NCBI GenBank assembly: GCA_030748635.1 | Contig: JASMLP010000181.1 | Coordinates: 1 to 37,454, forward strand | Source of the DNA: Planctomycetota bacterium | GTDB taxonomy: Bacteria; Planctomycetota; JACQVV01; JASMLP01 | Length of the DNA: 37,454 bases | Direction: 5' to 3' | In this document: positions 1-10,200 of the stretch, one piece after another | Numbering within the stretch: the first letter of the stretch is position 1 | Layout of the letters: the number at the start of each line of letters is the position of its first letter | Made by a program: the position numbers and the translations under genes | Notes under the pieces: model-generated | The model's database searches: none | Told to the model about the DNA's origin: nothing | Seen by the model: only the letters and a program-made list of their open reading frames with translations

Positions 1-2
1 AC

Positions 3-2345
3 TCTCTAGGAGAGCACTTGCGATCTACACTCAAGGACGGAGCTCTCGACTGGGCAATCGATCTGCTTCCAGTTGTTCCGGAACTGGAATCCCGGCTTTT
101 GCTGGAAGATGCTCGGTCGACGACATGGCCCAGTTACGGAAATCTTCTGCAGGGTTTTCGAACACTGTCTCGATTGCTTTCGGCCATGCCCGGTCATATG
201 GCTATCTACCTGGACGATTTCGAAAATGCCAAGGAAGAAGAATGGGAAATCGTGATGGACTTGGTTTCCGAGGAGAGTATTCAACTCCTGATTCTGGTCT
301 CGGTCCCGGACACTTTTGAAATCGATCGTAGTGACTCCGCCCGCGCAGCGGAAGTTTTGGGGGAGGCGGGGCGTCTGGAGCGGATTGAGTTGAAGAGGTT
401 GGCTCGTTCTGCAATCCAGCCCGGTATTGCCGCTCTCCTGGAGACGTCATTAGCTCATATCGATGATTCCTTGATCGAAGAGATCGAGTTCCTGGCTAAT
501 GGCAATCCCCGAAACGTTGGATTGTTGATCGAATGTGGTCGAGTCGAAGGGTTCGTGTATCGTGAGGGGGAGGGCTGGACGACCGATTTGCCCGAACGAG
601 AACGGTATGTCGAGGGGCTGCTTCCACGCGAGATTGAACTCGAATTCATATCGTCTTTACGGAAACTACCGCCAACACATCGCCAGGTTTCTCAGGCTCT
701 TTCACTCTCTCCGGTTCCCGTCCCTCGTACCGTTCTGGAAACGGTTTGTCGTCTCAATCGGACCCAGTCGTCCATGGTATTCAAGGACCTGGTTCGAGAT
801 CGCATTGCCGTGTCTCGCCAACGGGGCGGAGAGTCTTGCCTGGCCCTGATCTCCTTGAAAGTCCGTACTCGGCTGGAGGGCGATGTCCCTCTGGACGATC
901 GGGTGGGAATTGTCGATCGGATCGCTACCGAGATGGAGGGAGTTTTTGGGGGTGAAGTGTCTTGTGTGAGCGCTATGGCCGAAATTTTTGGTCAGACGAG
1001 CCGAACCGAAAAAACTCTCGCATATCGTCTTGCCGCGGGACAGCAAGCTTTTGATGACCGTCGGTACGGTCGGGCTGTACAGCATCTGGAGGAAGCTCAG
1101 CGCTGTTTCCATGAGCTTTCTCCGAGGCGACAAAAGAAGGCTCTGACTCGTCGCGGCTTTTGTCCTGAGGTTCTAGAACGTCCAGTATCTCCACACTATC
1201 TTTTCCTTTTGCTGGGTGAATCGTTGCGCACAGTCGGTTTTTTCAAACGCTCTGCGGCCGCTTATGAGGAAGGGATTGAGCGAGTCAAGCGCAAAAGCGC
1301 CGACTCGGCGCTTTTGCATCGGGGTTTGGGATTGGCACGGTTGCAACTACACGACTATGCCGGAGCGTCTCAGAGTTTTCAGGAGGGACAGGTGGAAGGG
1401 GTTGACAACGATCCCGAGGTGCTCGGCCATCAAGCTCATATCGATCTGAGAAAGGATCGCTATCAGAAAGCTCTCGATGCCCTGAAGGAGGCGGGGGCGG
1501 CTCTGAAAAAAGGAACCGACCCTTCGGTGCGTGCTCTTTTACATCATACGGTGGCCGAGGCTTACTATTTGATGGGGCACTGGAAAGAGTCGGGGCGGGC
1601 TCTCGACCGCGAAAAAGCAGTTCTCGAAGGCGAGTCCATGAATTTTTTCCGACCGAGGCACCGGGTCTTGCAAGCCAGATTGCTGTTGCGGCGAGGCAAA
1701 CTTCTGGATGCTCAAGGTGCGATCGAGAGAGTTCTGGCTCCCGCGGAAGGCTCGGAGAACGATCCCGCTCACGCCCAGGTCCACGAAATGGTGGGGTGGA
1801 TCTACTTGCTTCAAGGTGAGCCCGGGCGAGGGATCGACTACTTCGAAAGGGCCCTCGAAAAATCCACTTCGGATCGATTCCAGACCGCTCGGGCCGAAGA
1901 GGGGCTGGCCTCCGCGTATCTGTTGTCGAAAGATTTCGAGGAGGCGACGACGCACTGTGGGCGAGGGCAGGAACTCTTCGATCGGGTCGACTGCCGACGA
2001 GGGAGAGCCGCTACGCTCCATTTGAGAGGACGGATCGCGACCGCGGCAGAAGATCATGAGGAGGCAGAGTTCTATTTCGGGTACGCGCTCAAAGAGTATG
2101 AAGAGCTCGGGGTGGCTTGGCGTCTCGCGGCGCTGCATGTCAGTCAGTACGAACTGGCTCTCGCGCGAGGACAGGGGTCGCGTGCTCGCAAACATCTGGA
2201 GGTAGCGATTGCCCGGGCTCGTAAGCAAGATGATCGGCCCACCCTTTCGCGTATTTTTCGTCTTCAGGGTGAACGTCTCCTGGCAGCAGGAGAAGGGGCC
2301 AAGGCGGAGCGTTGTTTCCGCAACGCGCTGGTCGCATTGCGATAG
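3..2345 (+). CDS. AAA/STAND-type ATPase with C-terminal TPR repeats (5'-truncated by window edge)
   Basis: The reading frame is open to the left edge, so the N-terminus lies outside the window; the TTG at 18 is probably internal. The first ~100 visible residues look like the end of an AAA_16/STAND NTPase module: a hydrophobic strand ending in two acidic residues (MAIYLDDFENA, Walker B-like) followed by a second strand, LLILVSVPD, typical of the next core strand. A winged-helix-like middle region follows. From about residue 340 to the end the protein consists of helical TPR-type pairs (for example AVQHLEEAQRCF, SAAAYEEGIERV, GIDYFERALEKS). In such proteins the TPRs sense ligands or partners and the NTPase acts as a switch; many carry an N-terminal Ser/Thr kinase or DNA-binding domain, which cannot be checked here. 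The Walker A motif is not visible. Family assignment is good, function unknown. Confidence 0.75.
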   Translation, partial: SLGEHLRSTLKDGALDWAIDLLPVVPELESRLLLEDARSTTWPSYGNLLQGFRTLSRLLSAMPGHMAIYLDDFENAKEEEWEIVMDLVSEESIQLLILVSVPDTFEIDRSDSARAAEVLGEAGRLERIELKRLARSAIQPGIAALLETSLAHIDDSLIEEIEFLANGNPRNVGLLIECGRVEGFVYREGEGWTTDLPERERYVEGLLPREIELEFISSLRKLPPTHRQVSQALSLSPVPVPRTVLETVCRLNRTQSSMVFKDLVRDRIAVSRQRGGESCLALISLKVRTRLEGDVPLDDRVGIVDRIATEMEGVFGGEVSCVSAMAEIFGQTSRTEKTLAYRLAAGQQAFDDRRYGRAVQHLEEAQRCFHELSPRRQKKALTRRGFCPEVLERPVSPHYLFLLLGESLRTVGFFKRSAAAYEEGIERVKRKSADSALLHRGLGLARLQLHDYAGASQSFQEGQVEGVDNDPEVLGHQAHIDLRKDRYQKALDALKEAGAALKKGTDPSVRALLHHTVAEAYYLMGHWKESGRALDREKAVLEGESMNFFRPRHRVLQARLLLRRGKLLDAQGAIERVLAPAEGSENDPAHAQVHEMVGWIYLLQGEPGRGIDYFERALEKSTSDRFQTARAEEGLASAYLLSKDFEEATTHCGRGQELFDRVDCRRGRAATLHLRGRIATAAEDHEEAEFYFGYALKEYEELGVAWRLAALHVSQYELALARGQGSRARKHLEVAIARARKQDDRPTLSRIFRLQGERLLAAGEGAKAERCFRNALVALR

Positions 2346-2368
2346 ATTCTTTTGTTGACCGACGATTT

Positions 2369-2422
2369 CTCCTCCTCTCTGTCGGGGGGGATTCAGGGAA
2401 GAGAATCTCCAGAGAGGAGGAG
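2369..2422. terminator. Inverted repeat between convergent genes
   Basis: Two perfectly complementary 13-nt arms (2369-2381 and 2410-2422, pyrimidine-rich CTCCTCCTCTCTG and its complement) are separated by 28 nt. They lie in the 123-bp gap between the convergent ends of the ATPase/TPR gene and the prenyltransferase-repeat gene. No T-tract follows on either strand, so this may be a weak or factor-assisted bidirectional terminator, or a stabilising 3' structure. Confidence 0.35.
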
Positions 2423-2468
2423 GAACAAGGGGAGGTCGATTCGCGAGATTTTGGTGAAACTGAAACTC

Positions 2469-4073
2469 TTAACGAAAAACTCGATCGTACCGGTAATAGA
2501 TCTCGAGTGAGAGAACATTGATCGCGGTGGCGTAAACGCGCCCACCGATGCTTCCCCAAGCACCGACCGGATCCCAGGACCCGTGAAGGCAGGTCCCCTT
2601 GTCCACATTCTGCAGCTCGACAATGGCTTTTTTCATCCTTACGTTCCAGGACTTCCAGTAGTCTCCTCCCATCTGGAACATGGCAAGCGTGCCGTAGTAC
2701 CAGTAGTAGTAGTCGATCTTACTGGTCCCATGATCGGTGGACCATTCGGGAAGGGATTGGAGCAGCAATTCCGCTCCTCCACGAACGCGAGGGTCGTGTC
2801 TTTCCATGCCCATGAAAACACGAGACATCACGGCTACAGCGGTCATCGATTCGCTGTGGCCGAATATGCCAATCTGACTTTTGAGTCGAGCGCCCCGGTC
2901 GCCTTTCACGACATAGCCGGTCCGGTAGTACTGCTCATCGGTAACACTGTCGAACCAGTCCCGAGCTCCCTCAAAGCATTCATGAGGGACTTCGAGGCCC
3001 GCGATCTTGGCGCTCTTGAGGACCATGACCACCCACCCCGTGACCGAACTGTCGTTGTAGTGGGGCGGCTTGGCATTCGGGTTGTTGACGGGTTGAACGA
3101 TGTACCTCCACGCCAAATAGGGGTTCTGAGCTTTCGCGAGAAATTCGATACCAAGCTGTGCGCACGCCCGAAGGGTAAAACTTTGGGTCAGGCCGTACGC
3201 CTCGGTGATCGCCAGGGCCGCGATGGTGTGGTTGTACATAAAGTGTCCCTTACGCGGTCCGAAACACCCCTCGGCGTCCTGAATAGACTTCAGGTACTTC
3301 AGGCCTTTCTTGACGGTGGACTGATAGGGGCCTTTTTGATGATGCGTGTGTCCTGCGCCCAGAAACGCTAGAAGGGCGAGTCCCGTATTTCCTGGGTCGT
3401 AGGGGCCATTCCCAACACCGGAGCAGCGGCCATTTCGGCCATGAGATTTTCCACACCGTGAAAAAAAAGATCTCGTACTCCATGAACCGTTGGAGTTCTG
3501 GTGATCGCGAAGCCATTTCAGCCCGGAAGCGACCGCGGATTGAGTACCTTTCCCTCCGTTGATGGCGACTTTGTTGGCTTTGCCTCCGCGGCGGCTCCCG
3601 AAATCGCCGGCGGGGCCACCGCCGAATCCCATGTGGGTTTGGGTTGAATCGAAGTTGAGATCCTGTTCGGACATAGCCACTTCGCTATTTCCCAAGTCTT
3701 GATTGAAATCCTGGTCGTTGTCGGATTCCGTGATGTTGTCCTGAATAGCGTTTTCTTTTTCAACCGGGTTTTCGGTCGGCTCTAACTCGGGGTTGAGTTC
3801 TTTCTCCTCTTCCCACTCATCATCTTCGTCGATCGGTTCTTCCGGGGTTTCCTGATCCAGGGTGGCGTAGAAAATTTGCTTCACCGGCTTGGCGGGAGAT
3901 TCCCAGGGGATAAGAAGACACAGGGCGATCAGGATGGCGTGGATGCCGATCGAGATCATTGACCAGGGAGCCCGGTCCATTTGTTTGTGCATGAAGGCGT
4001 TGAAGCCCTCGTCCGTTTCGTAGATGAAATCGTTTTCGAGGGGCTCCTCGGGGAGTTGATGAGTTCTTGCCAT
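2469..4073 (-). CDS. Membrane-anchored prenyltransferase/squalene-oxidase repeat protein, copy A
   Basis: This 534-residue protein starts at the ATG at 4073, chosen because AGGAG lies 7 nt upstream; a longer frame to 4151 lacks a comparable site. Order of parts: about 36 cytoplasmic residues; one membrane helix at about 38-57 containing S41-x3-H45 (SIGIHAILIA); an acidic linker at about 75-145; a glycine-rich stretch; then an alpha/alpha-barrel-type region with QW-like repeats (GLKWLRDHQNSNGSW, GLKYLKSIQDAEGCF). Such repeats are known from terpene cyclases and protein prenyltransferases and are common in large exported planctomycete proteins. No terpene-cyclase DXDD motif was seen, so a binding or scaffold role is as likely as catalysis. 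It is a tandem paralogue of the gene at 4362-5933, which lies upstream but has its own terminator in between, so this copy probably has its own promoter in the 288-bp gap. Confidence 0.85.
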   Translation of the reverse strand: MARTHQLPEEPLENDFIYETDEGFNAFMHKQMDRAPWSMISIGIHAILIALCLLIPWESPAKPVKQIFYATLDQETPEEPIDEDDEWEEEKELNPELEPTENPVEKENAIQDNITESDNDQDFNQDLGNSEVAMSEQDLNFDSTQTHMGFGGGPAGDFGSRRGGKANKVAINGGKGTQSAVASGLKWLRDHQNSNGSWSTRSFFSRCGKSHGRNGRCSGVGNGPYDPGNTGLALLAFLGAGHTHHQKGPYQSTVKKGLKYLKSIQDAEGCFGPRKGHFMYNHTIAALAITEAYGLTQSFTLRACAQLGIEFLAKAQNPYLAWRYIVQPVNNPNAKPPHYNDSSVTGWVVMVLKSAKIAGLEVPHECFEGARDWFDSVTDEQYYRTGYVVKGDRGARLKSQIGIFGHSESMTAVAVMSRVFMGMERHDPRVRGGAELLLQSLPEWSTDHGTSKIDYYYWYYGTLAMFQMGGDYWKSWNVRMKKAIVELQNVDKGTCLHGSWDPVGAWGSIGGRVYATAINVLSLEIYYRYDRVFR

Positions 4074-4304
4074 GGTCTTTCTCCTGCTGTCGATGACTGC
4101 GTTTCGGGGATAAGAGCGTTGGGGTTCTTTTCTCGTGAACGAAAAAGTCATGACTGGGGTTCAGTTAAAAAACAACGGAATGTATGTGCATCATGGGGAG
4201 AGTGATCTACTTCCTGAAGACCGAAGAACTCTTTTGAAAAGAGATTCTGGGCAGTTGGAAATAGGGTCGCAAACAGCGCCTCCGTAGAGATGGGGGAGTG
4301 GAAT

Positions 4305-4339
4305 AAAAAAAAACGGGCCCGAAAATTTCGGGCCCGTTT
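4305..4339 (-). terminator. Strong rho-independent terminator after prenyltransferase-repeat copy B
   Basis: Arms 4311-4324 and 4326-4339 are perfectly complementary 14-mers (AAACGGGCCCGAAA and its complement). Read on the minus strand, the GC-rich stem is followed at once by nine T residues (A-run at 4305-4313 on the plus strand). It begins 22 bp after the stop of the gene at 4362-5933, which it should terminate, insulating the downstream paralogue. Confidence 0.9.
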
Positions 4340-4361
4340 GAAACGTTCTAAAGGTTGAGGA

Positions 4362-5933
4362 TTATTTGAAAACCCGCTCGTACCGATAATAGATCTCAAG
4401 AGAGAGTACATTGGTTGCGGTGGCGTAAACCCGTCCGCCGGAGGCTCCCCAGGCTCCCACGTTATCCCACGAACCGTGGAGGCAGGATCCTTTGTCCTTC
4501 TGCTGATTATCGACAATGGCGGATTTCATGTTTTCGTTCCAACGCTTCCAGTAATCGCCGCCCATCTGAAACATGGCCAGAGTGCCGTAGTACCAGTAGT
4601 AGAAATCGATCTTATTGGTTCCTCCTGGGCCTCCATCTGTAGACCATTCGGGAAGGGACTGGAGAAGCAGGTCGGCGCCGCCGCGAAGAAGAGGATCCGT
4701 TCGCTCCATCCCCATGAAGGCGCGGGCCATTACAGCCACCGCGGTCATGGCTTCGCTCATGGAAAATTTACCAACCTGGCTCTTGAGTCGAGCGCCTCGG
4801 TCGCCTTTACTGACGTAGCCGGTCCGATAGTATTGATCATCAGTGACGCTGTCATACCATTTACGGGCCCCCTCGAAACATTCCTGAGGGACTTCGAGGC
4901 CTGCGATCTTGGCGCTTTTGAGAACCATGACTGCCCATCCCGTGACCGAGCTGTCGTTGTCGCCCGGCTGAACGGAATATCGCCAGGCAAAGCCAGGATT
5001 CTGGGCTTTGGCGAGGAAATCGACGCCGCGCTGGGCGCTGGCTTTGAGCATATTACTCTTGGTCAGGCCGTACGCTTCAGCCATCGCCAAGGCTGCGATG
5101 GTGTGGTTGTACGTGAAGTGCCCCTGGCGAGGTCCGAAACATCCCTCGGCATCCTGGATAGATTTCAGATACTGCAGGGCTTTTTTGACCGTTTTCTGAA
5201 ATTTACCTTTGCGGTGATGCGTGTGCCCCGCGCCGAGGAAGGCCAGTAGTGCCAGGCCTGTGTTCCCTGGATCGTAGGGGCCATTCCCAACGCCGCTGCA
5301 ACGTCCAGAGCGACCGTGGGCTTTTCCGCACTGCGAGAAGTAGCCATCGGTATCCCAGTAGCCGTTGGGGTTTTGATGATCGCGAAGCCACTTGAGGCCG
5401 GCTTCGACCGCAGATTGAGTCCCTTTGCCTCCGCCACGCGCGACCAGATTTGCTTTGCCGCCAAAACGACCACCGAAGTTGCCGGCAGCGCCTCCGCCGA
5501 GACCGACGGCGGTATTGGTGAATTTGGAGTCGAAGTTTTGATCGGACATCGCGTCTTCGCTGTCGCCCTTGTCCTGCTCGAATTCTTCGTTGTCGTCTGA
5601 TTCGTTGTGATCGGCTTCGATGGCGTCATCTTTTTCGACCGGGTTTTCGGTCGGTTCTTCCTCGGGGTTGAGTTCTTCTTCCTCTTCCCAGTCTTCTTCT
5701 TCCTCGACCTCCTCTTCAACCTCATCCTGCTCGAGGGTGGCGGTGAATTCCTGCACAACGGTTTTGGTCGGCTGTTCCCAGGGGATCAGGAGGCACAGAG
5801 CGATCATGATGGCGTGGATGCCGATCGACATCATCCACCAAGGTGCTCGGCGAGCCTGTTCGTGGAGGAACTGGTTGAAGCCGTCCTCTTCCTCGTGAGG
5901 AAAATCGTCTTCGTAATACTCTTCTTCTTCCAT
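4362..5933 (-). CDS. Membrane-anchored prenyltransferase/squalene-oxidase repeat protein, copy B
   Basis: This 523-residue paralogue of the gene at 2469-4073 has the same architecture: a short acidic cytoplasmic N-terminus, a membrane helix at about 34-51 with S36-x3-H40 (SIGIHAIMIA), a very acidic linker at about 66-130 dominated by Glu and Asp, a Gly-rich segment, and repeats with QW-like motifs (GLKWLRDHQNPNGYW, ALQYLKSIQDAEGCF). The repeat domains of the two copies are nearly collinear and strongly similar (both contain GRCSGVGNGPYDPGNTGLAL), whereas linkers and termini differ more. The start has GGAG 8 nt upstream. The S-x3-H helix resembles that of TonB, suggesting coupling to an ExbB/ExbD-like motor; this is inference. 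No DXDD cyclase motif was seen. The gene ends in a strong terminator. Confidence 0.85.
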   Translation of the reverse strand: MEEEEYYEDDFPHEEEDGFNQFLHEQARRAPWWMMSIGIHAIMIALCLLIPWEQPTKTVVQEFTATLEQDEVEEEVEEEEDWEEEEELNPEEEPTENPVEKDDAIEADHNESDDNEEFEQDKGDSEDAMSDQNFDSKFTNTAVGLGGGAAGNFGGRFGGKANLVARGGGKGTQSAVEAGLKWLRDHQNPNGYWDTDGYFSQCGKAHGRSGRCSGVGNGPYDPGNTGLALLAFLGAGHTHHRKGKFQKTVKKALQYLKSIQDAEGCFGPRQGHFTYNHTIAALAMAEAYGLTKSNMLKASAQRGVDFLAKAQNPGFAWRYSVQPGDNDSSVTGWAVMVLKSAKIAGLEVPQECFEGARKWYDSVTDDQYYRTGYVSKGDRGARLKSQVGKFSMSEAMTAVAVMARAFMGMERTDPLLRGGADLLLQSLPEWSTDGGPGGTNKIDFYYWYYGTLAMFQMGGDYWKRWNENMKSAIVDNQQKDKGSCLHGSWDNVGAWGASGGRVYATATNVLSLEIYYRYERVFK

Positions 5934-6037
5934 CGAAATTCTCCCTTGGTCGGACTTTGGGTTGTCTCTAAGTCTTTTGTTTTAAGCGGCTTGAGGATTT
6001 TACGTGCCGTGTTGGCATCGGTTTCTATGAGTGTGAA

Positions 6038-6065
6038 CGACAAACCCCGGTCGGGGGTTCAGTCG
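6038..6065 (-). terminator. Hairpin between the PPIase gene and prenyltransferase-repeat copy B
   Basis: An inner 6-bp stem (43-48 with 54-59 of the 6000 block, AACCCC/GGGGTT) is flanked by an outer 4-bp stem (6038-6041 with 6062-6065). It lies 17 bp after the stop of the gene at 6082-7143 in its direction of transcription. There is no T-tract, so termination may be weak; it could equally be a 5'-leader structure of copy B. Confidence 0.35.
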
Positions 6066-6081
6066 AAATCAAAATTTTGTG

Positions 6082-7143
6082 TCAATCGAAGAGATCCCGA
6101 GGCCAGATATAGGATTCGCGGATCAAGCGTTTTTTGATTTCGAATACGTTTTTCTGAATCCGGGTTTCCCGGAGATCGATTCGGATCAGGTCCTGAACCT
6201 CTGAAAATGGGATATTTCTTCCTTCCGTGCGTTCAACAACCTGGATGACAAAGAGGCCTACCGGAGTTTGGATCGGTCCGAGCAGATCGCCGGCCTGGGC
6301 GGCAAAAACTGCGGTTCGGACCGCTGTTCGCAAGGTTTCCGGTCGGACTGTGTTCCAGACAATCTTATCACCTTCCGTTCGGGTGGGCCAACGACCTCCC
6401 CGCTTGGCATTGGGGCCGTGGGAATGCAATCGGGCCGCTTCTTCGAAATCCAGCCCCGCTTCGATCTTCTGGCGAATCTTGCGAGCGAGATCGGCTGCCT
6501 TTTGACCCGCTTCGAGCCTGGAGGGGCGGATGAGAATCTGGCGGATCTTGGCTGTTTCCTCCTGGTGGTAGCGGTCTCGGTGTTTTTTGTAGAAATTTCG
6601 AACTTGGGATGGGGAGACGAAGGTGTCGACTTGAGGCCGTTCGTTCGTGCCTGCCTGGACCAAGCCAAACTTCTTGAGGAGAAGTTTTTGACCCGTGAGC
6701 CGAACGCGAGTGGCTTCCCGAAAATCTTCGATGGCCATTCCTCGTTCTCCGAGCACCCGGAGAAGATTTTCAAAACCTCCAGCTTTTTCCGCTTCCTCCT
6801 CGACCCGTTCTTCGACCTCTTTTTGGCTTACTCGGATTTGCACTTCTTCGGCAGCTTGCTGCAGCAATCTCTCTTCGGCAAGTTCGCGAAGGGTCAATTT
6901 CCATAGAGCCTTTTGTTTGGCCTTTTTCTCTTCATCCGAGAGGTAGGGGTGTCGAGTGATGGCTTCGAAGCCGCTACCGATTTTTTTCATCACCTCCTGG
7001 GTTGTGATGACTGAATCGTTGATCTTGGCGGCGATGAAATCGATGCCCTCCTGGTCCTCTCCTTTCAGATTTGGCTCCTGCGAGGTGACGGAGGTGGCCA
7101 AAAGCACGGAGGCTATCAGCAGGTAGTTTACGGTTTTAGACAT
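6082..7143 (-). CDS. SurA/PpiC-like periplasmic peptidyl-prolyl isomerase
   Basis: The 353-residue product begins with a signal peptide (about residues 1-22, hydrophobic core YLLIASVLLATSV). A SurA-N-type chaperone region follows: an AAKINDSVITTQEV strand-helix unit, then long charged helices containing LAEERLLQQAAEE. A parvulin domain at about residues 192-305 shows IRQILIRPSRLEAG, DFEEAARLHSHGPNAKRGG and IQTPVGLFVIQVVERTEG, the usual order in PpiC-type rotamases. It should act in the periplasm on unfolded envelope proteins. It lies 70 bp downstream of mfd in the same direction and may be cotranscribed with rnc-mfd. No clear Shine-Dalgarno was seen. SurA versus PrsA/PpiC orthology is not decided; one parvulin domain, not two as in E. 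coli SurA. Confidence 0.88.
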   Translation of the reverse strand: MSKTVNYLLIASVLLATSVTSQEPNLKGEDQEGIDFIAAKINDSVITTQEVMKKIGSGFEAITRHPYLSDEEKKAKQKALWKLTLRELAEERLLQQAAEEVQIRVSQKEVEERVEEEAEKAGGFENLLRVLGERGMAIEDFREATRVRLTGQKLLLKKFGLVQAGTNERPQVDTFVSPSQVRNFYKKHRDRYHQEETAKIRQILIRPSRLEAGQKAADLARKIRQKIEAGLDFEEAARLHSHGPNAKRGGRWPTRTEGDKIVWNTVRPETLRTAVRTAVFAAQAGDLLGPIQTPVGLFVIQVVERTEGRNIPFSEVQDLIRIDLRETRIQKNVFEIKKRLIRESYIWPRDLFD

Positions 7144-7213
7144 GATGGCAACGGTCTAGGACCGGATGGCTCTATAGGTGAGGTTGTCGTATCTCCTTAT
7201 CGAGGTCGTCATT

Positions 7214-10200
7214 TTACCCATCCGAACCAGTCGAGGAAAGGGCGTATCGACCTCCAGAAGTCAGCGAAAGGCCGAGTAGAGTCAGGAGGAGGTCGTTGGG
7301 CGTGGTACTCCCGGGGATCAAAAGGTGCGCTGTTTCGAAGTCGATCAGGCGATGCGCCAGTCCCTGTTCTTCTAAGCGCATTCGTACGGGTTCGATGGAG
7401 GGGGCTTGGAGGACGAAACGGTCGGGGAGCTCTCTTAGCAGCGTCAGTCCGATTCGGGTTGCAGCGATTCTTATGCGGGTCGAGTTCATGAGATCCATCA
7501 CGGATGGGGGGAGCGGGCCGAAATCGTTTTCCAGAACCTGACAGATCGTCAAGAGTTCCTCTTCATTCCGGGAGTGAGCAAGTCGCCGATAAAAAGAGAG
7601 TCGAAGAGGGTCGGATGGAATGTAGGAGACCGGGATTTTGGAAGAGTTGATGAGTGTGACGTGGCAACCGGGCAGGTCCTGCTGGGGAAGAGTTTCTCCG
7701 GTCATCAGGCTTACCGTTTTACGTAAAAGTTTGCAGTACATTTCATAACCCACCGCCGCGATATGGCCGTGCTGATGAGTTCCCAAAATATTGCCCGCAC
7801 CACGGATCTCGAGGTCGCGTAGCGCAATGGCAAGTCCGGCGCCGAGATTTTGATGATCCTCAAGGACTCGAAGACGTTTTCGTCCGGATTCGGGTACTCG
7901 CTGGTCGTAAGGCGTCAAAAAGTATGCGTACGCTTGGCGAGAACCTCGTCCGACTCGCCCACGAATCTGGTGTAGATCCGCAAGCCCGAATCGATGAGCA
8001 TCCTCCACGATCAAGGTGTTCACATTGGGAATGTCAACACCACTTTCAATGATGGTCGTGGTGACCAGAACATCAATTTCATGGCGGACGAACGCGTCAA
8101 TGATTCGCTCTAATTGGGGGCCGCTCATTCGGCCGTGAGCGTAGGTGATTCGGGCTTCAGGAATCAGACGTTCCAGGAAATCTTGGGTTTTACCGATATC
8201 GTGAATCCGGTTGTGAACGAAATAGACTTGGCCACCTCGTTCGAGTTCATGGCGGATCGCGCCCGCAATGTGGTTGGTTCCCGCGGGGCCTACGCGAGTT
8301 CGAACTCCTTTTCGGCCTCGTGGCGGGGTGCCCAGGGTGCTGATGTCCCGTAGTCCCAAAAGAGACATATGAAGTGTTCGGGGGATCGGAGTGGCGGTCA
8401 TGGTCAGAAGGTCCACGGTTTCTCGCCAGCGTTTGATCAACTCCTTGGCCCGGACTCCGAAGCGCTGTTCCTCATCAATCACCACAAGACCTAAGCGTTC
8501 GAACTGGACATCTTGCGAGAGAATGCGGTGGGTTCCGATGAGGCAATCCACCGCTCCGAGTTCGGTGTCCTCAAGGATCAGGTTGCGTCGAGAGGGCTTT
8601 TGCATTCGGGAAAGGACTTCGATACGAACCGGGAAATCGGCAAATCGTTCCTTGAATGTCTGTTCGTGTTGGTGGGCAAGAACCGTCGTCGGAACAAGGA
8701 TGGCGACCTGATAACCCGAAGCGATGGCCTTGAAGGCCGCTCGCATGGCGATTTCGGTCTTCCCGTACCCGACATCGCCGCAGAGGAGTCGATCCATCGG
8801 TTGAGACCGAGCCATGTCCCCTTTGACCTCTCGTGAGGCGACGGTCTGGTCGGGGGTTTCTGTATGGGGGAAGGCTTTTTCGAAAGCACTCTGGAGGATG
8901 TCGTCGGGACCGAAGTCGATCCCCTTTTCCAGTTTGCGTCGAGCCTGCACTTCCAGCATGCCTTCGGCCATGGATTCGAGTGCCGCCAGAACTTTCTTCT
9001 GTTTGCCCTTCCAGCTTTTTCCGCCAACGGTGTCCAGGGAAGGTTGACTTCCGCGGACACCGATATATTTCTGGATCAAGTCAGTCTGAGTCCAGGGTAC
9101 GTACAATTGAGTCCCCCGAGCGAATTCGAGATGTAGACATTCTCGGCCGGCCTGGTGGGACGATCCTTCGAGGTGCTCGGTGCCCAGGAATCGGGCGACT
9201 CCGTGTCGCAGGTGGATTACATAATCACCGGGAAGCAATTCTCCCAGATCATAAATGGGTTCATTGAGGGAGTGGCCTTGAGATCGCTCGGATGGGTTGG
9301 AGAGGGGCGATTCACAGTCGGCGTGATGGGCGATCGCCAAGCGTTCATCTTTCCAGTGAAAGCCTGCGGAAATATTTCCGATCTCGGTGAGGAGATGTTC
9401 AGTGCAGGAAGTTGTTTTCGTCGGGGGCGGCTTGAAGGCCTTTTGTTGTGAAGAGCTTTCGAAGAGTAAGAGTAGTTGATCGATTCTTTGGAACAGAGGA
9501 TCGGGGTCGCGGTAAAAATGTTTGAGATCCGCCTCGAGTGGGTCCAGGGTGGTTATATCGAAGCGGATGGAGGTGGGGTCCTCGAAGGCTAGCGAGGGGT
9601 GAAAACGTATACAGGGGTGGGAGGCGAGTCGCGGGAGTAGCTCCTCTGCGCCCCCAGCATCTTCCTGAAGGGCGGCGGCGTCCCACAGTACGACCAGAGT
9701 ATTGGAGGGGAGGTGATCTTGGAGTGAAACTCCGGGGCTCTCTTCGAGGGGGTGAACGCTTCGGGCAAGCAGAATCTCGATCCGCTGCTCCCGACTCAAG
9801 ATTGTCTGGGAGGAGAGGTCGAATCGACGGATGCTCGAGAGGGTTTCATCATCGAATTCGATTCGGATCGGATGGGGTTCGCTGTCGGGAAAGATATCTA
9901 CGATCGAACCTCTCCAGGAGATCTCGCCCGGGTGTTCGATTCGCGCGACGGGTTCGAATGTGTTTTCGATGCACCGCTGGACAAGTTCTTCAGGGTCGAG
10001 TGGGGCCTGGGTCTGGAGTTGAACCGTACGAAGCTTCCAGTCGTGGGGAGTAACGTAACGCGATTCAAGCGCGGGAAGGGGTGTGAGGTGTATATCCGGT
10101 CGTTTCGACTCGAGGGAAGTGAACGCTCGAAGGCCCGCGCAGCGAGAGTCGGGGTCGTACTCTTCGACTCCCGATAAAAATCGAGGTATTTGGTGAATTT

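Noticed and set aside
9945..9965. GGGTTCGAATG, resembling a tRNA T-loop
   Set aside because: It lies within mfd and no acceptor or anticodon stems surround it.
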